Below are positions 17,501-27,337 of a DNA stretch of 46,019 bases, piece by piece. The stretch lies in the NCBI GenBank assembly GCA_013619155.1, contig JABXKT010000060.1, forward strand, positions 1 to 46,019. Direction: 5' to 3'. The position numbers and the translations under genes are program-made. How positions within the stretch are numbered: the first letter of the stretch is position 1; every line of letters starts with the position of its first letter. The notes below the pieces were generated by a model. It had not been told where the DNA came from and made no database searches. It saw nothing but the letters and a program-made list of their open reading frames with translations. The stretch comes from Desulfobacteraceae bacterium (GTDB taxonomy: Bacteria; Desulfobacterota; Desulfobacteria; Desulfobacterales; Desulfolunaceae).

Positions 17501-18288
17501 TTGTCGTAGCAGTGCTCCGGTGCGGGAAAATCACCGTCTTTCACCTCACCGATGAAGGCCTTAATGCCCTTTCTTGCCTCCTCGCCCAGCTGGGCGTACT
17601 TCTTCACAAACTTGGGCACATGACCGGAGTTGATCCCCAGCATGTCATGCATCACAAGAATCTGCCCGTCGCAATGGGGGCCGGCTCCGATGCCGATGGT
17701 GGGAATGGTGAGGGCCTCGGTGATCGCCTTGGCGATACCACTGGGGATGCCCTCCAGGACCACGGAGAAGGCTCCGGCGGCCTGAACCGCCAGGGCATCG
17801 GCCATGAGGCGTTCTTCGTCGCGCTGCACCTTAAATCCACCCATCTGATGCACCGACTGGGGGGTGAGGCCAATATGGGCCTGCACGGGAATTCCCGCCG
17901 ATGAAATGGCCGAGATGACCTCGCATACGGAGGCGCCCCCTTCGAGTTTGACGGCCGAAGCGTCAGTCTCCTTCAGGAATCGTCCGGCATTGCGCACCGC
18001 ATCTTCCACGCTGGTCTGATAGGCCATAAAGGGCATATCCCCCACCACCATGGTGCGTTTGCATGCCCGAGCCACGATGCGGGTGTGATAAATCATCTCA
18101 TCCATGGTCACATGAAGGGTACTATGCCCTCCTTGAATCACCATGCCGAGGGAGTCCCCCACGAGAATGATGTCCACGCCAGACTCATCCATTAGCGTGG
18201 CAAAGGGAAAATCGTAGGCCGTCATGGCTGTGATCTTCTCCTTCTCCCTCTTCTTCTTATAAAGCGTTGTAACGGTAACCTTTTTCAT
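17401..18288 (-). CDS. panB: 3-methyl-2-oxobutanoate hydroxymethyltransferase, repeat-extended C-terminus
   Basis: A 295-aa PanB: 5,10-methylene-THF plus 2-oxoisovalerate gives ketopantoate, in the pantothenate/CoA pathway. Family marks are [56 protein letters not shown] and [18 protein letters not shown]. The normal end falls near EHCY, at about residue 261. Residues 264-295 are encoded entirely by a family B dispersed repeat, whose sequence also supplies the stop codon. AGGGAAGG precedes the ATG. It follows the thyX-like gene by 19 bp, so they form an operon that joins two folate-using reactions. Activity is probably kept because the family's core is complete. Confidence 0.96.
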   Translation of the reverse strand: MKKVTVTTLYKKKREKEKITAMTAYDFPFATLMDESGVDIILVGDSLGMVIQGGHSTLHVTMDEMIYHTRIVARACKRTMVVGDMPFMAYQTSVEDAVRNAGRFLKETDASAVKLEGGASVCEVISAISSAGIPVQAHIGLTPQSVHQMGGFKVQRDEERLMADALAVQAAGAFSVVLEGIPSGIAKAITEALTIPTIGIGAGPHCDGQILVMHDMLGINSGHVPKFVKKYAQLGEEARKGIKAFIGEVKDGDFPAPEHCYDKESGLPQRFNPRSSGQITAAFFLNVCIYFLPEP

Positions 18289-18307
18289 TCAACCTTCCCT
18301 TCAGTTA

Positions 18308-19720
18308 TTACATATTGGAAAAAAGCTGTTTCATCTCAGCTTGTTTACCGCAACTCATCTTACCTTCAGGACACACGCCATCCATAAAACATCCCGGTCC
18401 CACGCGGCCAAAAAGGGCCGGAGAGACCCCTCGCAGCGCCGAGAGCATCTCCATGGCATAATTTCGGATCTCCCACTGGGCCCGGTCGCAGCAACGCAAC
18501 TTCAAGAAATGGTAGAGCTCCCGACCGTTCATGGTCGTCACCACGTCCGTCACGTTACCACTCAAATAGAGGTAGACGAGATCTTCATCCATCACCCCTT
18601 CGGCCCGAAACACCTCATAAAGGGCCATACTCTTTTCGAAGCAGCCCGTATAAATCTCTTTGGCGGCCTCATTTTGCGTCACCGTCTCGGGCAACACGCA
18701 CGTTTTACTCTTTCCAAATTCGGTAAATGAGGGGACCACGAGGGACTGCATGCGGTGCCGGGCCAGATGGGTGAGGCAAGATAGACTCATATCATTCAAG
18801 CGAAAGGTGACGTTAACCTGCTCCAACTCCCGCTTGCGCCGGTCGGTGGTAACCACATCGATCACCTCGGCAATCAACCCCGGGGTATCCTGAAGTAGAT
18901 CGAGGGCATCCGAGGAGGAGCAACCCGTATTGGCGGCCAGGGCGGAGACCGCCACCATCAAATCGGGCTCTCCAGAGTGGGAGAGCAGCTCCACCAAATC
19001 CCCCTCATCCCCCAATCTGCGGGTGAGTCCCTTGCCCGCCAGGAGAGACTGCAAGCGAGCCTCTTTATCCTCACGCCCTTTCTCGACCTTTGAAAGCTCG
19101 CCAAAGACCTCGGGAAGAATCTCGTTGGCCTGGGCCAGAAGGGACTCACCTATCTGCAAGATCTCCGGGTAAGCCGCCCCCCGTCCATGGAGACACGAGT
19201 AGAGAATATGAAGGAGCTCCCGGGCATTCACCGTGCAATAAATATGGCTTCTTAAGCTATAGGGAAGCACAAAACGCGCATCTTCCTTAGGTACACCGGC
19301 TTCGATGAGCCGATGATAATCCGCAAAGAGCTCCTGGGAAAGGGCCTCATACCGAGAGCTCACCGAGGCATCGGCGGCGTGCCCATCGCGTAAACGAAAC
19401 TGAGGAGTCACCCCCCCCATGGCAGAGTAGTCCACATACCGGCGTGACTTAATGGTATAAGCCGCCAGGCGAAATTCGATGAGAAACTCCTCGAAAAAAG
19501 CCGAGACATTCTCGAAGGCGAGGTTAAAGACGGCATGCTCGGTGATGGTCACATGACCCAAGGCCACCACTTTTTTAATCAGCGAGCCACTGCTGGCGCG
19601 GTCGGCATTCCCATAGATCTCTGTTGCGGCCCCTTTGGTCGATGAAATGCGCGCAGCGGATGCGCAAATACGTTCGGGTTCCGGTGTAAAGGCAAGTATA
19701 ACGGCTCTTGCTTTTTCCAT
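18308..19720 (-). CDS. FAD-dependent thymidylate synthase, two-domain ThyX-like protein
   Basis: A 470-aa protein made of two ThyX-like halves. ThyX makes dTMP from dUMP using methylene-THF and FADH2. The first half has GHVTITEHAVFNLAFENVSA, a degenerate RHRxxS (SRRYVDYS) and NARELLHILYSCLHGRGA. The second half has LTHLARHRMQSLVVPS and NGRELYHFLKLRCCDRAQWE, closer to the active motif. Canonical ThyX is about 220-300 aa and acts as a tetramer, so this looks like a fused or duplicated form in which one half may be structural. The start is the ATG about 12 nt after GAGGAG, just before RAVILAFTPEPE. The frame stays open to an ATG at 19840 with poor signals. It is in an operon with panB. Confidence 0.85.
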   Translation of the reverse strand: MEKARAVILAFTPEPERICASAARISSTKGAATEIYGNADRASSGSLIKKVVALGHVTITEHAVFNLAFENVSAFFEEFLIEFRLAAYTIKSRRYVDYSAMGGVTPQFRLRDGHAADASVSSRYEALSQELFADYHRLIEAGVPKEDARFVLPYSLRSHIYCTVNARELLHILYSCLHGRGAAYPEILQIGESLLAQANEILPEVFGELSKVEKGREDKEARLQSLLAGKGLTRRLGDEGDLVELLSHSGEPDLMVAVSALAANTGCSSSDALDLLQDTPGLIAEVIDVVTTDRRKRELEQVNVTFRLNDMSLSCLTHLARHRMQSLVVPSFTEFGKSKTCVLPETVTQNEAAKEIYTGCFEKSMALYEVFRAEGVMDEDLVYLYLSGNVTDVVTTMNGRELYHFLKLRCCDRAQWEIRNYAMEMLSALRGVSPALFGRVGPGCFMDGVCPEGKMSCGKQAEMKQLFSNM

Positions 19721-19868
19721 AAGAATCGTGTGCTCCTCGGTGGTTAAAATAGATGTGTTGAGAGTTCCCTCCCTTACACACAGAACCATGATGGCTCGAG
19801 TGCATTCCCGGAATCGGGCAAGGGTCTCTTCATCCCACATTATAGAGAGAGAAGCAAGGGCAAGCCAT

Positions 19869-19901
19869 AAAAAACGGGGTGTACGTCAACACCCCGTTTT
19901 C
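19869..19901 (-). terminator. terminator of the cooC gene
   Basis: ACGGGGTGT and ACACCCCGT form a stem with a 6-nt loop. On the minus strand T6 follows. It lies about 85 bp beyond the stop of the cooC gene at 19983. Confidence 0.82.
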
Positions 19902-19982
19902 ATGTTCACAAAAGTAAATTGTATGCCCTATTTTTTCTATGGCATCATCACCGACCCAAGGGGCCTAAATCTTTTTTTCCCA

Positions 19983-20747
19983 TCAGGCAAAAGAGGCCAG
20001 CACCTTGTCCATGACGCCCCCTACGGCTTGGGTGGATAAGGCGTCATCGGGAAGATCCAGCATGGAGCCTCGCTCCATATCCAGGACGGCCAGCTGGGGA
20101 TCGTCAGGAATGATTCCCACAATCTCCACACCGATCTCTTTCACCTCGGCAAGAAAGGTCTCATTCAACTCTTTGGGAGCCCGTGTCACCACGAGACCCT
20201 TTTGATGCACATCCAGTTTTAGATCATCCAGCATATCATGAATACGCTTGACGGCACGCAAACCGCGTAAGGAGTAATCGGTGATGAGGAGTAGGTAATC
20301 CACTTGACCGCTGGTGCGGCGACTCAGGTGCTCCATACCCGCCTCATTATCCACCACCATATACTTATAGGTAGAGGCCAGTTCCTCGGCAAACCGGTTT
20401 AAAATGTTATTGACCATGCAGTAACATCCCTGGCCCTCCTGCCTTCCCATGACGAGAAGGTCGAAGTTTTTCCTTTCGATGATCACCTGATTCATCAAAA
20501 GTTCCAGATAATTGATCTTATCCATCCCCGAGGGCACCCCTTGGGGGTCCTTCATAAAACCTTCACGGATGTCTCCTACGGTCTTCTCCACCTCAATACC
20601 AAGGGTCTCCCCCAGGTTGCTGTTGGGGTCTGCATCCACCGCAAGTACCGGTGAGGCACCGCTTGATGCCAGATATCTCACCACCTGAGATGCCGTAGTG
20701 GTTTTTCCGGTCCCGCCCTTCCCTGCGACTGCAATTATTTTTCCCAT
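19983..20747 (-). CDS. cooC: CooC-type ATPase (CODH/ACS nickel maturation)
   Basis: A 254-aa MinD/ParA-class ATPase. The deviant Walker A is AGKGGTGKTT, followed by DADPNSNLGETLG, and the CxC metal motif sits in GQGCYCMVN, as in CooC/AcsF proteins that bind Ni or Zn at a dimer interface. VVDNEAGMEHLSRRT is the family switch region. The start is the ATG 6 nt after GGAGG; a codon pair upstream would place the start against the Shine-Dalgarno. It follows acsV on the minus strand across about 225 bp containing a MITE derivative. A second cooC lies at 34743; the two differ enough that each may serve a different nickel site (CODH C-cluster or ACS A-cluster). That split is inference. Confidence 0.93.
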   Translation of the reverse strand: MGKIIAVAGKGGTGKTTTASQVVRYLASSGASPVLAVDADPNSNLGETLGIEVEKTVGDIREGFMKDPQGVPSGMDKINYLELLMNQVIIERKNFDLLVMGRQEGQGCYCMVNNILNRFAEELASTYKYMVVDNEAGMEHLSRRTSGQVDYLLLITDYSLRGLRAVKRIHDMLDDLKLDVHQKGLVVTRAPKELNETFLAEVKEIGVEIVGIIPDDPQLAVLDMERGSMLDLPDDALSTQAVGGVMDKVLASFA

Positions 20748-20775
20748 GATCATCCTCCGTCAGGGGTCATTGATT

Positions 20776-20828
20776 TAAACCTAAAAGTTGCATTCACCGC
20801 TTTGCGCCATGGCCAAATTTTAGGTTAA
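20776..20828. mobile_element. 47-bp MITE derivative with TAA duplication
   Basis: 20779-20825 begins ACCTAAAAGTTGCATTCACC, matching about 39 nt of one end of the 238-bp element (reverse complement of 36998-37036). It then jumps to the other terminus (TTTTAGGT). TAA flanks both sides (20776-20778 and 20826-20828). It lies 28 bp upstream of the cooC start. Confidence 0.8.
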
Positions 20829-20830
20829 AG

Positions 20831-20866
20831 GGGCACCCCACATCTGTGGTGAGAGTGCCCTTTTTT
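20831..20866. other. hairpin between acsV and cooC
   Basis: GGGCAC (20831-20836) pairs with GTGCCC (20855-20860), with inner pairing CCACA/TGTGG. T6 follows on the plus strand, but no plus-strand gene precedes it. On the minus strand it lies in the acsV-cooC spacer. A further 9-bp inverted repeat (CTATTATGG 20925-20933, CCATAATAG 20954-20962) lies near the acsV stop. Confidence 0.35.
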
Positions 20867-20973
20867 CCGTTCGTGAACAGGCAAAGCCAAGAGAGCACCA
20901 AATCCATAGGAGTGCCCGGACTTTCTATTATGGCTGCATGGAGCATAGGGGTCCCATAATAGCCCATCGGCGC

Positions 20974-22914
20974 CTACCCGACAGCGAGCCTCGCCTTTAA
21001 GCGAGGAAACAGATTCAGATCGGTATGGGGAAGGAAGAGGGCCGCGATGTAATGATCCATATAGGACAGGGTCTCTGAGAGTTCAAAGTTGGTCATCATC
21101 CCCACCACCTGAACCACATCCTGCCTCATTGTGTTGGTCAGGGCACTCATCTTCGCACCGATAAGGGAACCATTGCCCATAAAGATCACCTTGTCCGGAT
21201 CGATCTCCGGAAGGAAACCGATGGTAAAGGCACGCCCTAAGTCAATATAACTGCCAAACCCACCGGCCAGAATAATCTGTTCGATATCCCCAATGACGAG
21301 ACCCACCTCATTTAAAAGGGTCTCACACCCACTGTAGATGGCGCCCTTGGCCCGAATCAGGTTATCTATATCGGGCTCTGTGAGGGTAATATCACGACCA
21401 ATATCGGTCTCATCAGCCCAGACAACCACATACTCGGTGATGCCCTCATGCTCTCGAAGCCGTGGAGTCGAGACGTCCGTATTAAACTTTCCACGACTAT
21501 CGATGAGCCGGTTCTCGAAAAGAACGGCCACGGCGGTGATTAGACCCGACCCGCAGATCCCCTTGGGTCGGGCGTTGCCCACCGTACGCAACATGGGCTC
21601 CCAGGAGTCCGGATCGATGGAGAAGCCTTCGATGGCACCATTGGCGGCGCGCATGCCGAACTTGATCCCCCCCCCCTCGAAGGCGGGACCGGCGGAGCAG
21701 GCCGTACAGGCCAACCACTCCTTGTTACCCACCACAATCTCTGCGTTGGTACCAATATCGATAAAAAGGGTGAGTTTTTCGCTTCGGTAGAGACCACTGC
21801 CCATCACACCGGCTACGATATCACCGCCCACATAGCTAGAGATGAGGGGATAGATAAAGGCCATGGTATGCTCTGGAAGAGAGAGCCCCAGCTTGTGTGC
21901 CGAAAGGGAGGGGTAGAGACTGGCCGCCGGGACATAAGGGGCCCTGCGGATACTTCTCGGATCCACGCCCAGAAAGAGCTGGGTCATGGTGGTGTTTCCC
22001 GCGATACAGATTGTGGTGATATCATCTACATTCACCTCACTGCCGCTGCCGCTGAGGAGCTTGCCCAAAACATCGTTGATCGTCTCCACCACCACCTGGC
22101 GAAGGCGCTCCAGCCCCCCTTTCTTTTCGGCGTAGATGATTCGGGAGATCACATCTTCCCCATAACTCACCTGGCTGTTGACCTTTCCATACTGGGATAT
22201 CACCGAGGCATCTTTTAAATCAAACAACTCCCCGTAGACAGTGGTGGTACCGATATCCAAGGCGATGGCATAATTACAATCGGTGTGGTCTCCCGTCTCA
22301 ATATTGACGATACGGGACTTGTTACCATCCGTTACCGGCCGTTTTAAGGTGACGGTGGCCTTAAAGTCCCCCTCGCGCAGCACCCCAGGAATCTTGGGTA
22401 TCACAGAAAAATCGATATCGAGCCCACCCTCCCCCGTCACATGTTTTAAATGATGAAATAAACGGGTGAGATCCGAGCTATTATCCGCTGCATCGGGAGG
22501 CGAGAGCTCCACATAGACTTTCTCCATGGGAGGAATAAACATCCCCCCCTCCTTGAGCACTTCAAAATCCATGGTACGAATATGAGCCGTGGCCCGGGGA
22601 GTCACCTTGGGCAGCTCTCCCCCCTTATGGGCGGTGGACTCCATGGGGATACGCACCGTCAGGTTATCTCTCACCTCCGTCTTACAGGCGAGACGCCATC
22701 CGGCCTCATACTCTTCTGAGGTCAGTTTATCCGTCTGCTCACACTCGGATACGCCCTTCTCCACCATCACTCGGCACTTACCACAGACGCCCCCCCCTCC
22801 ACACGAAGCATTGATATGGACACCCGCATCCATGGCTGCCGCGATAAGCGAATCACCACGATTAACTTCGATACACACATCATAAGGGATGAACTGCACC
22901 GTGAATTTTTCCAT
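20974..22914 (-). CDS. acsV: corrinoid activation protein AcsV/RACo (2Fe-2S plus ASKHA ATPase)
   Basis: A 646-aa reductive activator of the corrinoid iron-sulfur protein. It returns inactive Co(II) to Co(I) with ATP. The N-terminal 2Fe-2S domain has Cys38-x5-Cys44-x2-Cys47-x29-Cys77. After a linker comes the ASKHA-type domain with ALDIGTTTVYGEL, NTTMTQLFLG, LFIDIGTNAEIVVGN, SAGPAFEGGGI and ILAGGFGSYIDLGRA. Length and order match RACo-type proteins. The start is the ATG 5 nt after GGGAG; a TTG four codons upstream is not needed. It lies between fhs and cooC on the minus strand, with its substrate AcsCD encoded on the other strand of the same island. Confidence 0.94.
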   Translation of the reverse strand: MEKFTVQFIPYDVCIEVNRGDSLIAAAMDAGVHINASCGGGGVCGKCRVMVEKGVSECEQTDKLTSEEYEAGWRLACKTEVRDNLTVRIPMESTAHKGGELPKVTPRATAHIRTMDFEVLKEGGMFIPPMEKVYVELSPPDAADNSSDLTRLFHHLKHVTGEGGLDIDFSVIPKIPGVLREGDFKATVTLKRPVTDGNKSRIVNIETGDHTDCNYAIALDIGTTTVYGELFDLKDASVISQYGKVNSQVSYGEDVISRIIYAEKKGGLERLRQVVVETINDVLGKLLSGSGSEVNVDDITTICIAGNTTMTQLFLGVDPRSIRRAPYVPAASLYPSLSAHKLGLSLPEHTMAFIYPLISSYVGGDIVAGVMGSGLYRSEKLTLFIDIGTNAEIVVGNKEWLACTACSAGPAFEGGGIKFGMRAANGAIEGFSIDPDSWEPMLRTVGNARPKGICGSGLITAVAVLFENRLIDSRGKFNTDVSTPRLREHEGITEYVVVWADETDIGRDITLTEPDIDNLIRAKGAIYSGCETLLNEVGLVIGDIEQIILAGGFGSYIDLGRAFTIGFLPEIDPDKVIFMGNGSLIGAKMSALTNTMRQDVVQVVGMMTNFELSETLSYMDHYIAALFLPHTDLNLFPRLKARLAVG

Positions 22915-23051
22915 ACTCTCTCCCAAATTGGGTTATCCGTAAATCCTTTTCAATGGCCATGTAAAATCAATGATAAAAACATAAAACATATACTGCAAGC
23001 GTTACCTTACGCCACATACATATAGTAATCCAGTTTTTACTCTCATAAGAC

Positions 23052-23078
23052 AAAAAAAGGCCGGCAAGCCGGCCTTTT
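23052..23078 (-). terminator. terminator of fhs
   Basis: AAGGCCGGC and GCCGGCCTT form a tight stem with an AA centre. T7 follows on the minus strand, about 40 bp past the fhs stop, separating fhs from acsV. Confidence 0.87.
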
Positions 23079-23114
23079 CTCTTAACGTCTATCAACCATC
23101 ATAATAATGGCATA

Positions 23115-24890
23115 CTAGAAGATACCCTGAACCTTACCGGTCTCCACATCCACATCCACGCGTCGGAATGAGGGGTTGGAGGCAGTACCCGGCATCAGGC
23201 TGATGGCTCCGGCAACGGGGACAATAAAGCCGGCACCACTGTAGGTCAGAACCTCGCGGATCTGGAGACGCCATCCCGTGGGAACCCCTTTAAGAGCAGG
23301 ATCGTCGGAGAGGGAGAGGTGAGTTTTCACCATGCAAAGGCCCATCTTGGAAAGCTCAGGATCGGCCTGAATTCGGTTGAGGGCCACCATGGCACTGGCG
23401 GAGAAATCCACACCGTCCGCCCCATATACCTCTGTGGCAATGAGCTCAATTCGCTCTTTAACCGGCATCTCAAGGTCGTAGAGGAATTTGAACTCGGTGG
23501 GCTCATCACAGGCCGCGATAACGGCATCGGCCAGATCCAGAGCGCCATCGCCCCCTTTCTCCCAGTGATGAGAGACGGCAAACTTAGCCCCTTCGGCCTC
23601 AACGAGCTCACGAACCTTATCACGCTCTAACTCGGTATCGCTAATGAAGGCGTTGAGACAAACCACGGGGCTGATACCGGCTTTTCTCACGTTGCGAATA
23701 TGGTGGATGAGGTTGGCACACCCCTTCTCAACCCACTCCACAGACTCCTCGCTGTACTCCTTAGGCATCGCCTTACCGGGAACGGGAACCGGAGCGCCGC
23801 CATGGCATTTCAAGGCACGGATGGTGGCCACAATCACAGCCGCATCGGGAACGAGGCCGCTGAAACGGCACTTCAGGTTCCAGAATTTTTCAAAGCCGAT
23901 ATCGGCACCGAAACCAGACTCTGTCACATGGAAATCGGCCAGCTTGAGGCCCACCTGGTCAGCAATAATGGAGCTCTGACCGATGGCGATGTTTGCAAAG
24001 GGACCGGCATGAACAATGACGGGCTGCCCTTCTAAGGTCTGCATCAAGTTGGGGTTCAAGGCGTCAACCATCCAAGCCGTCATGGCACCGGCCACTTCCA
24101 GATCTTCGGTGGTGACAGGGGCGCCCTTCTTGTCGTAGGCCACAACGATCTTGCCCATGCGCTCACGCATATCTTTAAGGCTCGTAGAGACAGAGAGAAT
24201 CGCCATAACTTCAGAGGAGACGGCGATGCCGAACTTAGAGCGCATCATAAATCCGTCACGCTTGCCGTTCACTCCGTCCATACCGATAATGATGTTTCGA
24301 AGGGACTGGCAGCAGTAGTCGATGACCCATCCCATCTCCACGTTGGTGGGATCTACATCGAGACGACGCATCTTGGTGAGACGATCGAGCTGCTCGTCAC
24401 TGTAGTTTCGCTCATGCTGCATGCGAGAGGTGAGCGCCACCATGGCCAAGTTATGAGCGTTCATAATGGCGTTGATATCGCCGGTGAATCCCAGGGAAAA
24501 GGGAGTCAACGGAATGCACTGGGCCAAACCACCACCGGCAGCAGATCCCTTGATGTTCATGGTGGGGCCACCGGAGGGCTGACGGATGGCGGCAGAGACA
24601 ATCTTGCCACGCTTACCAAGGCCCTGAACAAGACCCATGGTGGACGTTGATTTCCCTTCCCCTAAAGGAGTCGGGGTAATGGCGGTGACATCGACATACT
24701 TACCATTGGGCTTGTCTTTCAGGCGCTCAAGCACCATACGATAATCAATTTTACCAATATAATGTCCTTGAGGTAGCAACTCACCCTTGGTCATGCCAAA
24801 CTCTTCTGCAACCTCGTAGATGGTCTTCATAGATGTTTCGGCATCCTGAGCAATTTCCCAATCAGCGTACTTCTTTGGATCTAAAGCCAT
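23115..24890 (-). CDS. fhs: formate--tetrahydrofolate ligase
   Basis: A 591-aa enzyme forming 10-formyl-THF from formate, THF and ATP. This is the entry of the methyl branch of the Wood-Ljungdahl pathway (or the last step when run oxidatively). Family marks are [20 protein letters not shown] (nucleotide loop), [33 protein letters not shown] and the C-terminal SYSGAGF-like [14 protein letters not shown]. The start is the ATG 7 nt after AAGGAG; the frame extends upstream but without signals. It ends at its own terminator. folD, fchA and metF are not in the window. Confidence 0.97.
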   Translation of the reverse strand: MALDPKKYADWEIAQDAETSMKTIYEVAEEFGMTKGELLPQGHYIGKIDYRMVLERLKDKPNGKYVDVTAITPTPLGEGKSTSTMGLVQGLGKRGKIVSAAIRQPSGGPTMNIKGSAAGGGLAQCIPLTPFSLGFTGDINAIMNAHNLAMVALTSRMQHERNYSDEQLDRLTKMRRLDVDPTNVEMGWVIDYCCQSLRNIIIGMDGVNGKRDGFMMRSKFGIAVSSEVMAILSVSTSLKDMRERMGKIVVAYDKKGAPVTTEDLEVAGAMTAWMVDALNPNLMQTLEGQPVIVHAGPFANIAIGQSSIIADQVGLKLADFHVTESGFGADIGFEKFWNLKCRFSGLVPDAAVIVATIRALKCHGGAPVPVPGKAMPKEYSEESVEWVEKGCANLIHHIRNVRKAGISPVVCLNAFISDTELERDKVRELVEAEGAKFAVSHHWEKGGDGALDLADAVIAACDEPTEFKFLYDLEMPVKERIELIATEVYGADGVDFSASAMVALNRIQADPELSKMGLCMVKTHLSLSDDPALKGVPTGWRLQIREVLTYSGAGFIVPVAGAISLMPGTASNPSFRRVDVDVETGKVQGIF

Positions 24891-25554
24891 TACTAACTCC
24901 TTGTTTAAGAATTGGCCCACAGAAAGAGCCGGTAGCATAGTTGTTAAAAACAAATCGGTCGGTTTCTACACATCCCTATATAATATTCTATTTTCAAAGG
25001 CAAAAGAAGAATCTCCCCTCGCCTCATTTTAAATACAATTTCTCCAAATATAAATATTTTAACAACGATGGTTTTATAGAATAATAATAAATTAAGGAGG
25101 GGGAAATAAGCGGTATGATAAGCCATGATTACCTATTTCATTCATGGTCCGCGAAAACCCCAATATAACGTAATGAACAAAAAAACTGGTATCAGATCGC
25201 ATAATCCTTAAATAGAAGAGATTTTTACTATCGCATTCGCAAAACAGTATCCTCTACTCTTGTTATACGTAGTTGAAACTATCCCTCAATCCCCCATGCT
25301 CGTCAAGCTCTTTTTTACCTTCATTAGTATTTTTGATCTTACTCATCAATACCAATTACCAATTCCGTTTCACTCCCTGGAATTCAGCCGTATAGGTGTT
25401 TGGTAGAATCGATATATTTATCATTTTTTTTTAAATAATTAAGTCAGAAAAAATAACCCCGGCTCTCCACCTCTCCGAGCTATATACTACGGGCTATATT
25501 ACTCTACGCCACCATGCATGAGAAAAATATTTTGAATCATTTCATATTTTAATA
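24891..25554. other. AT-rich divergent control region between fhs and acsD
   Basis: The divergent genes leave 941 bp without a gene (24891-25831). The stretch is markedly AT-rich and must contain the fhs promoter (minus) and the acs promoter (plus). I saw no riboswitch, repeat copy or convincing protein frame. Short frames here have no ribosome binding site. Confidence 0.5.
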
Positions 25555-25583
25555 TTGACAGTGCAGGAGGCAGTTGTTAAAAA
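25555..25583 (+). promoter_or_regulatory. candidate acs operon promoter
   Basis: TTGACA (25555-25560), a 17-nt spacer and TAAAAA (25578-25583) lie about 250 bp before acsD. The -35 is perfect and the -10 poor, so it may need an activator. A leader of about 240 nt would follow. Confidence 0.4.
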
Positions 25584-25831
25584 TTACTTGCTTTACCTAA
25601 CGAGAGGCAACTCCAATAAGTCTCATAGCGTTTTTTTCATCCCAACTAAAGTAAAACACAAAACAGATACTCTCTGTTTAATCACAAGCTCTCCACACCG
25701 CTCTTTAAAATACTTAAAGGTTTCAATTCGAACGACCATCGAATCGTCACGACCATTGCATGACGTATTCGGCAGCATCATAAATGGACGCCTTCATCTT
25801 ATATCCATAAGTCAACGACGAGGAGGTAACA

Positions 25832-27259
25832 TTGGGTTTCGAAATCATTAAAGAGTCCTATGCAGGAAGCATCAGGGAAATCGCCATCGGTACAGGGGCT
25901 AAAGCGGTCTCTGTCGGTGGTGCCTCATGCTACCCTTTCCATCAATTTGAAGGAGAGATGCCCCACAAACCTAAAATTGCCATGGAAGTTTGGGACATGG
26001 CACCCGAAGATTGGCCCGAGGCCTGCTTGGCTCCTTTTAAAGAGGTGATCAACGATCCCGTCGCCTGGGCAAAACTCTGCGAAGAAAAATATGGCGCAGA
26101 GATGATCGTGCTCCAGCTCAAGAGCATCGATCCGAACGACATGGATGCAAGTCCTCAAGATGCAGCAGCCATGGTAAAAAAGGTGGCCTCAGCCATCAGT
26201 ATCCCCCTAGTTGTCTGGGGATGTGCAAACCCCGCCAAAGACGAAGAAGTATTAAAGGTGATCTCCGAGGAGTGCCAGGAGTTCCAGCTCACCCTGGGTC
26301 CCGTCGAAGACGTCAACCACAAGGGCATCGGCGCATCGGCCATGGGATACGGCCATGCGATCATCGCCTCCTCCCCCATTGACGTCAACCTCGCCAAGCA
26401 GGTCAACATTCTCCTCGAAAACCTGGGCATGCCCATGGACCGGGTCATCATCGACCCCACCACTGGCGGCTTGGGTTACGGCATGGAGTACACCTACTCT
26501 GTTATGGAGCGTCTGCGTATGGCGGCCATGCAGCAGGGAGATGACAAGCTCCAGTTCCCCGTCATCAACAACCTCGGCAACGAAATCTGGAAGTGCAAGG
26601 AAGCCAAGCAGAGCGCCGAAGAGGCGCCCCTTCTCGGCGACCCTGAAAAACGTGGCATCCTCATGGAGGCCGTGTGCGCGGTCTCCTATCTGATGGCTGG
26701 CGGGGATATTCTCGTCATGCGCCACCCCGAAGCCATACGCCTGGTTCAATCTTTTATCGACCTCATCGTCGATGGGGGAATGGCCACCGACGTAGCCGGC
26801 ATTACCAAGCAACTCGACGATGTAGAGATCGATTTCGCCGCCCTTGCACCGGCACCGGACACAACCATCGCTGAAGAGAAGAAGGCTGCGGCTCCTAAGG
26901 CTGCGGCTCCCAAGGCTGCCGCTCCCAAGGCTGCGGCTCCTAAGGCTGCGGCCCCCAAGGCTGCCGCTCCTAAAGCCACAGCTGCCGCCGCCGCGGCACC
27001 CGCCCAGGCAGACCCCGCCGCCGACGCCAAGGCCGCCGCCGACGCCAAGGCCAAAGCGGAGGCTGATGCCAAAGCCAAGGTTGCCAAGGCCAGCCAGGAA
27101 GCAGAAGAAGAGGCCATCCGGGCCGAACGTGCCAAGGCCAGGGCCGATATGGCACAAAGCCATGCCGCACCCATAGCCGCGAAGACCCGCACTGCCGCAG
27201 CGCAGCAGAAGAGCCCGCTCGATAAGCTTATGGGTCGCCTCAACAGGCATAAGCCTTAG
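25832..27259 (+). CDS. acsD: corrinoid iron-sulfur protein small subunit with low-complexity C-terminal tail
   Basis: A 475-aa protein. Residues 1 to about 345 are the CdhD/AcsD TIM-barrel subunit, which with AcsC carries methyl on cobamide between methyl-THF and acetyl-CoA synthase. Marks are VSVGGASCYPFHQFEG, ASAMGYGHAIIASSPIDVNL and IDPTTGGLGYGMEYTYSVME. From about residue 348 there are repeats of AAAPK (about seven), then an Ala/Lys/Glu helix-prone stretch, ending SPLDKLMGRLNRHKP. Known AcsD proteins are about 310-325 aa, so some 128 residues are extra. It starts at TTG 5 nt after GAGGAGGTAA. It is the first gene of the plus-strand acs operon. The tail could be a mobile tether, by analogy with Ala/Pro linkers of acyl-transfer enzymes; this is inference. 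Confidence 0.93.
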   Translation: MGFEIIKESYAGSIREIAIGTGAKAVSVGGASCYPFHQFEGEMPHKPKIAMEVWDMAPEDWPEACLAPFKEVINDPVAWAKLCEEKYGAEMIVLQLKSIDPNDMDASPQDAAAMVKKVASAISIPLVVWGCANPAKDEEVLKVISEECQEFQLTLGPVEDVNHKGIGASAMGYGHAIIASSPIDVNLAKQVNILLENLGMPMDRVIIDPTTGGLGYGMEYTYSVMERLRMAAMQQGDDKLQFPVINNLGNEIWKCKEAKQSAEEAPLLGDPEKRGILMEAVCAVSYLMAGGDILVMRHPEAIRLVQSFIDLIVDGGMATDVAGITKQLDDVEIDFAALAPAPDTTIAEEKKAAAPKAAAPKAAAPKAAAPKAAAPKAAAPKATAAAAAAPAQADPAADAKAAADAKAKAEADAKAKVAKASQEAEEEAIRAERAKARADMAQSHAAPIAAKTRTAAAQQKSPLDKLMGRLNRHKP

Positions 27260-27337
27260 ATACTTCACGAAGTCGCACTGAAGCGTACTTCGGTTGACCG
27301 GCAAAAGACGATCATTCAACAAGAGGAGGAACCTCTG

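Noticed and set aside
24891..25831. Riboswitch (THF or cobalamin) upstream of fhs or acsD
   Set aside because: I could not find the conserved core sequences of these classes; only AT-rich sequence was seen.
25555..25851. 98-aa frame upstream of acsD
   Set aside because: AT-rich leader sequence with a frame overlapping the acsD start; composition is not protein-like and it begins inside the candidate promoter.
26252..27322. Minus-strand frame over acsD
   Set aside because: It is a shadow of the Ala/Lys-rich acsD tail (Gly/Ser/Arg repeats by codon complement).
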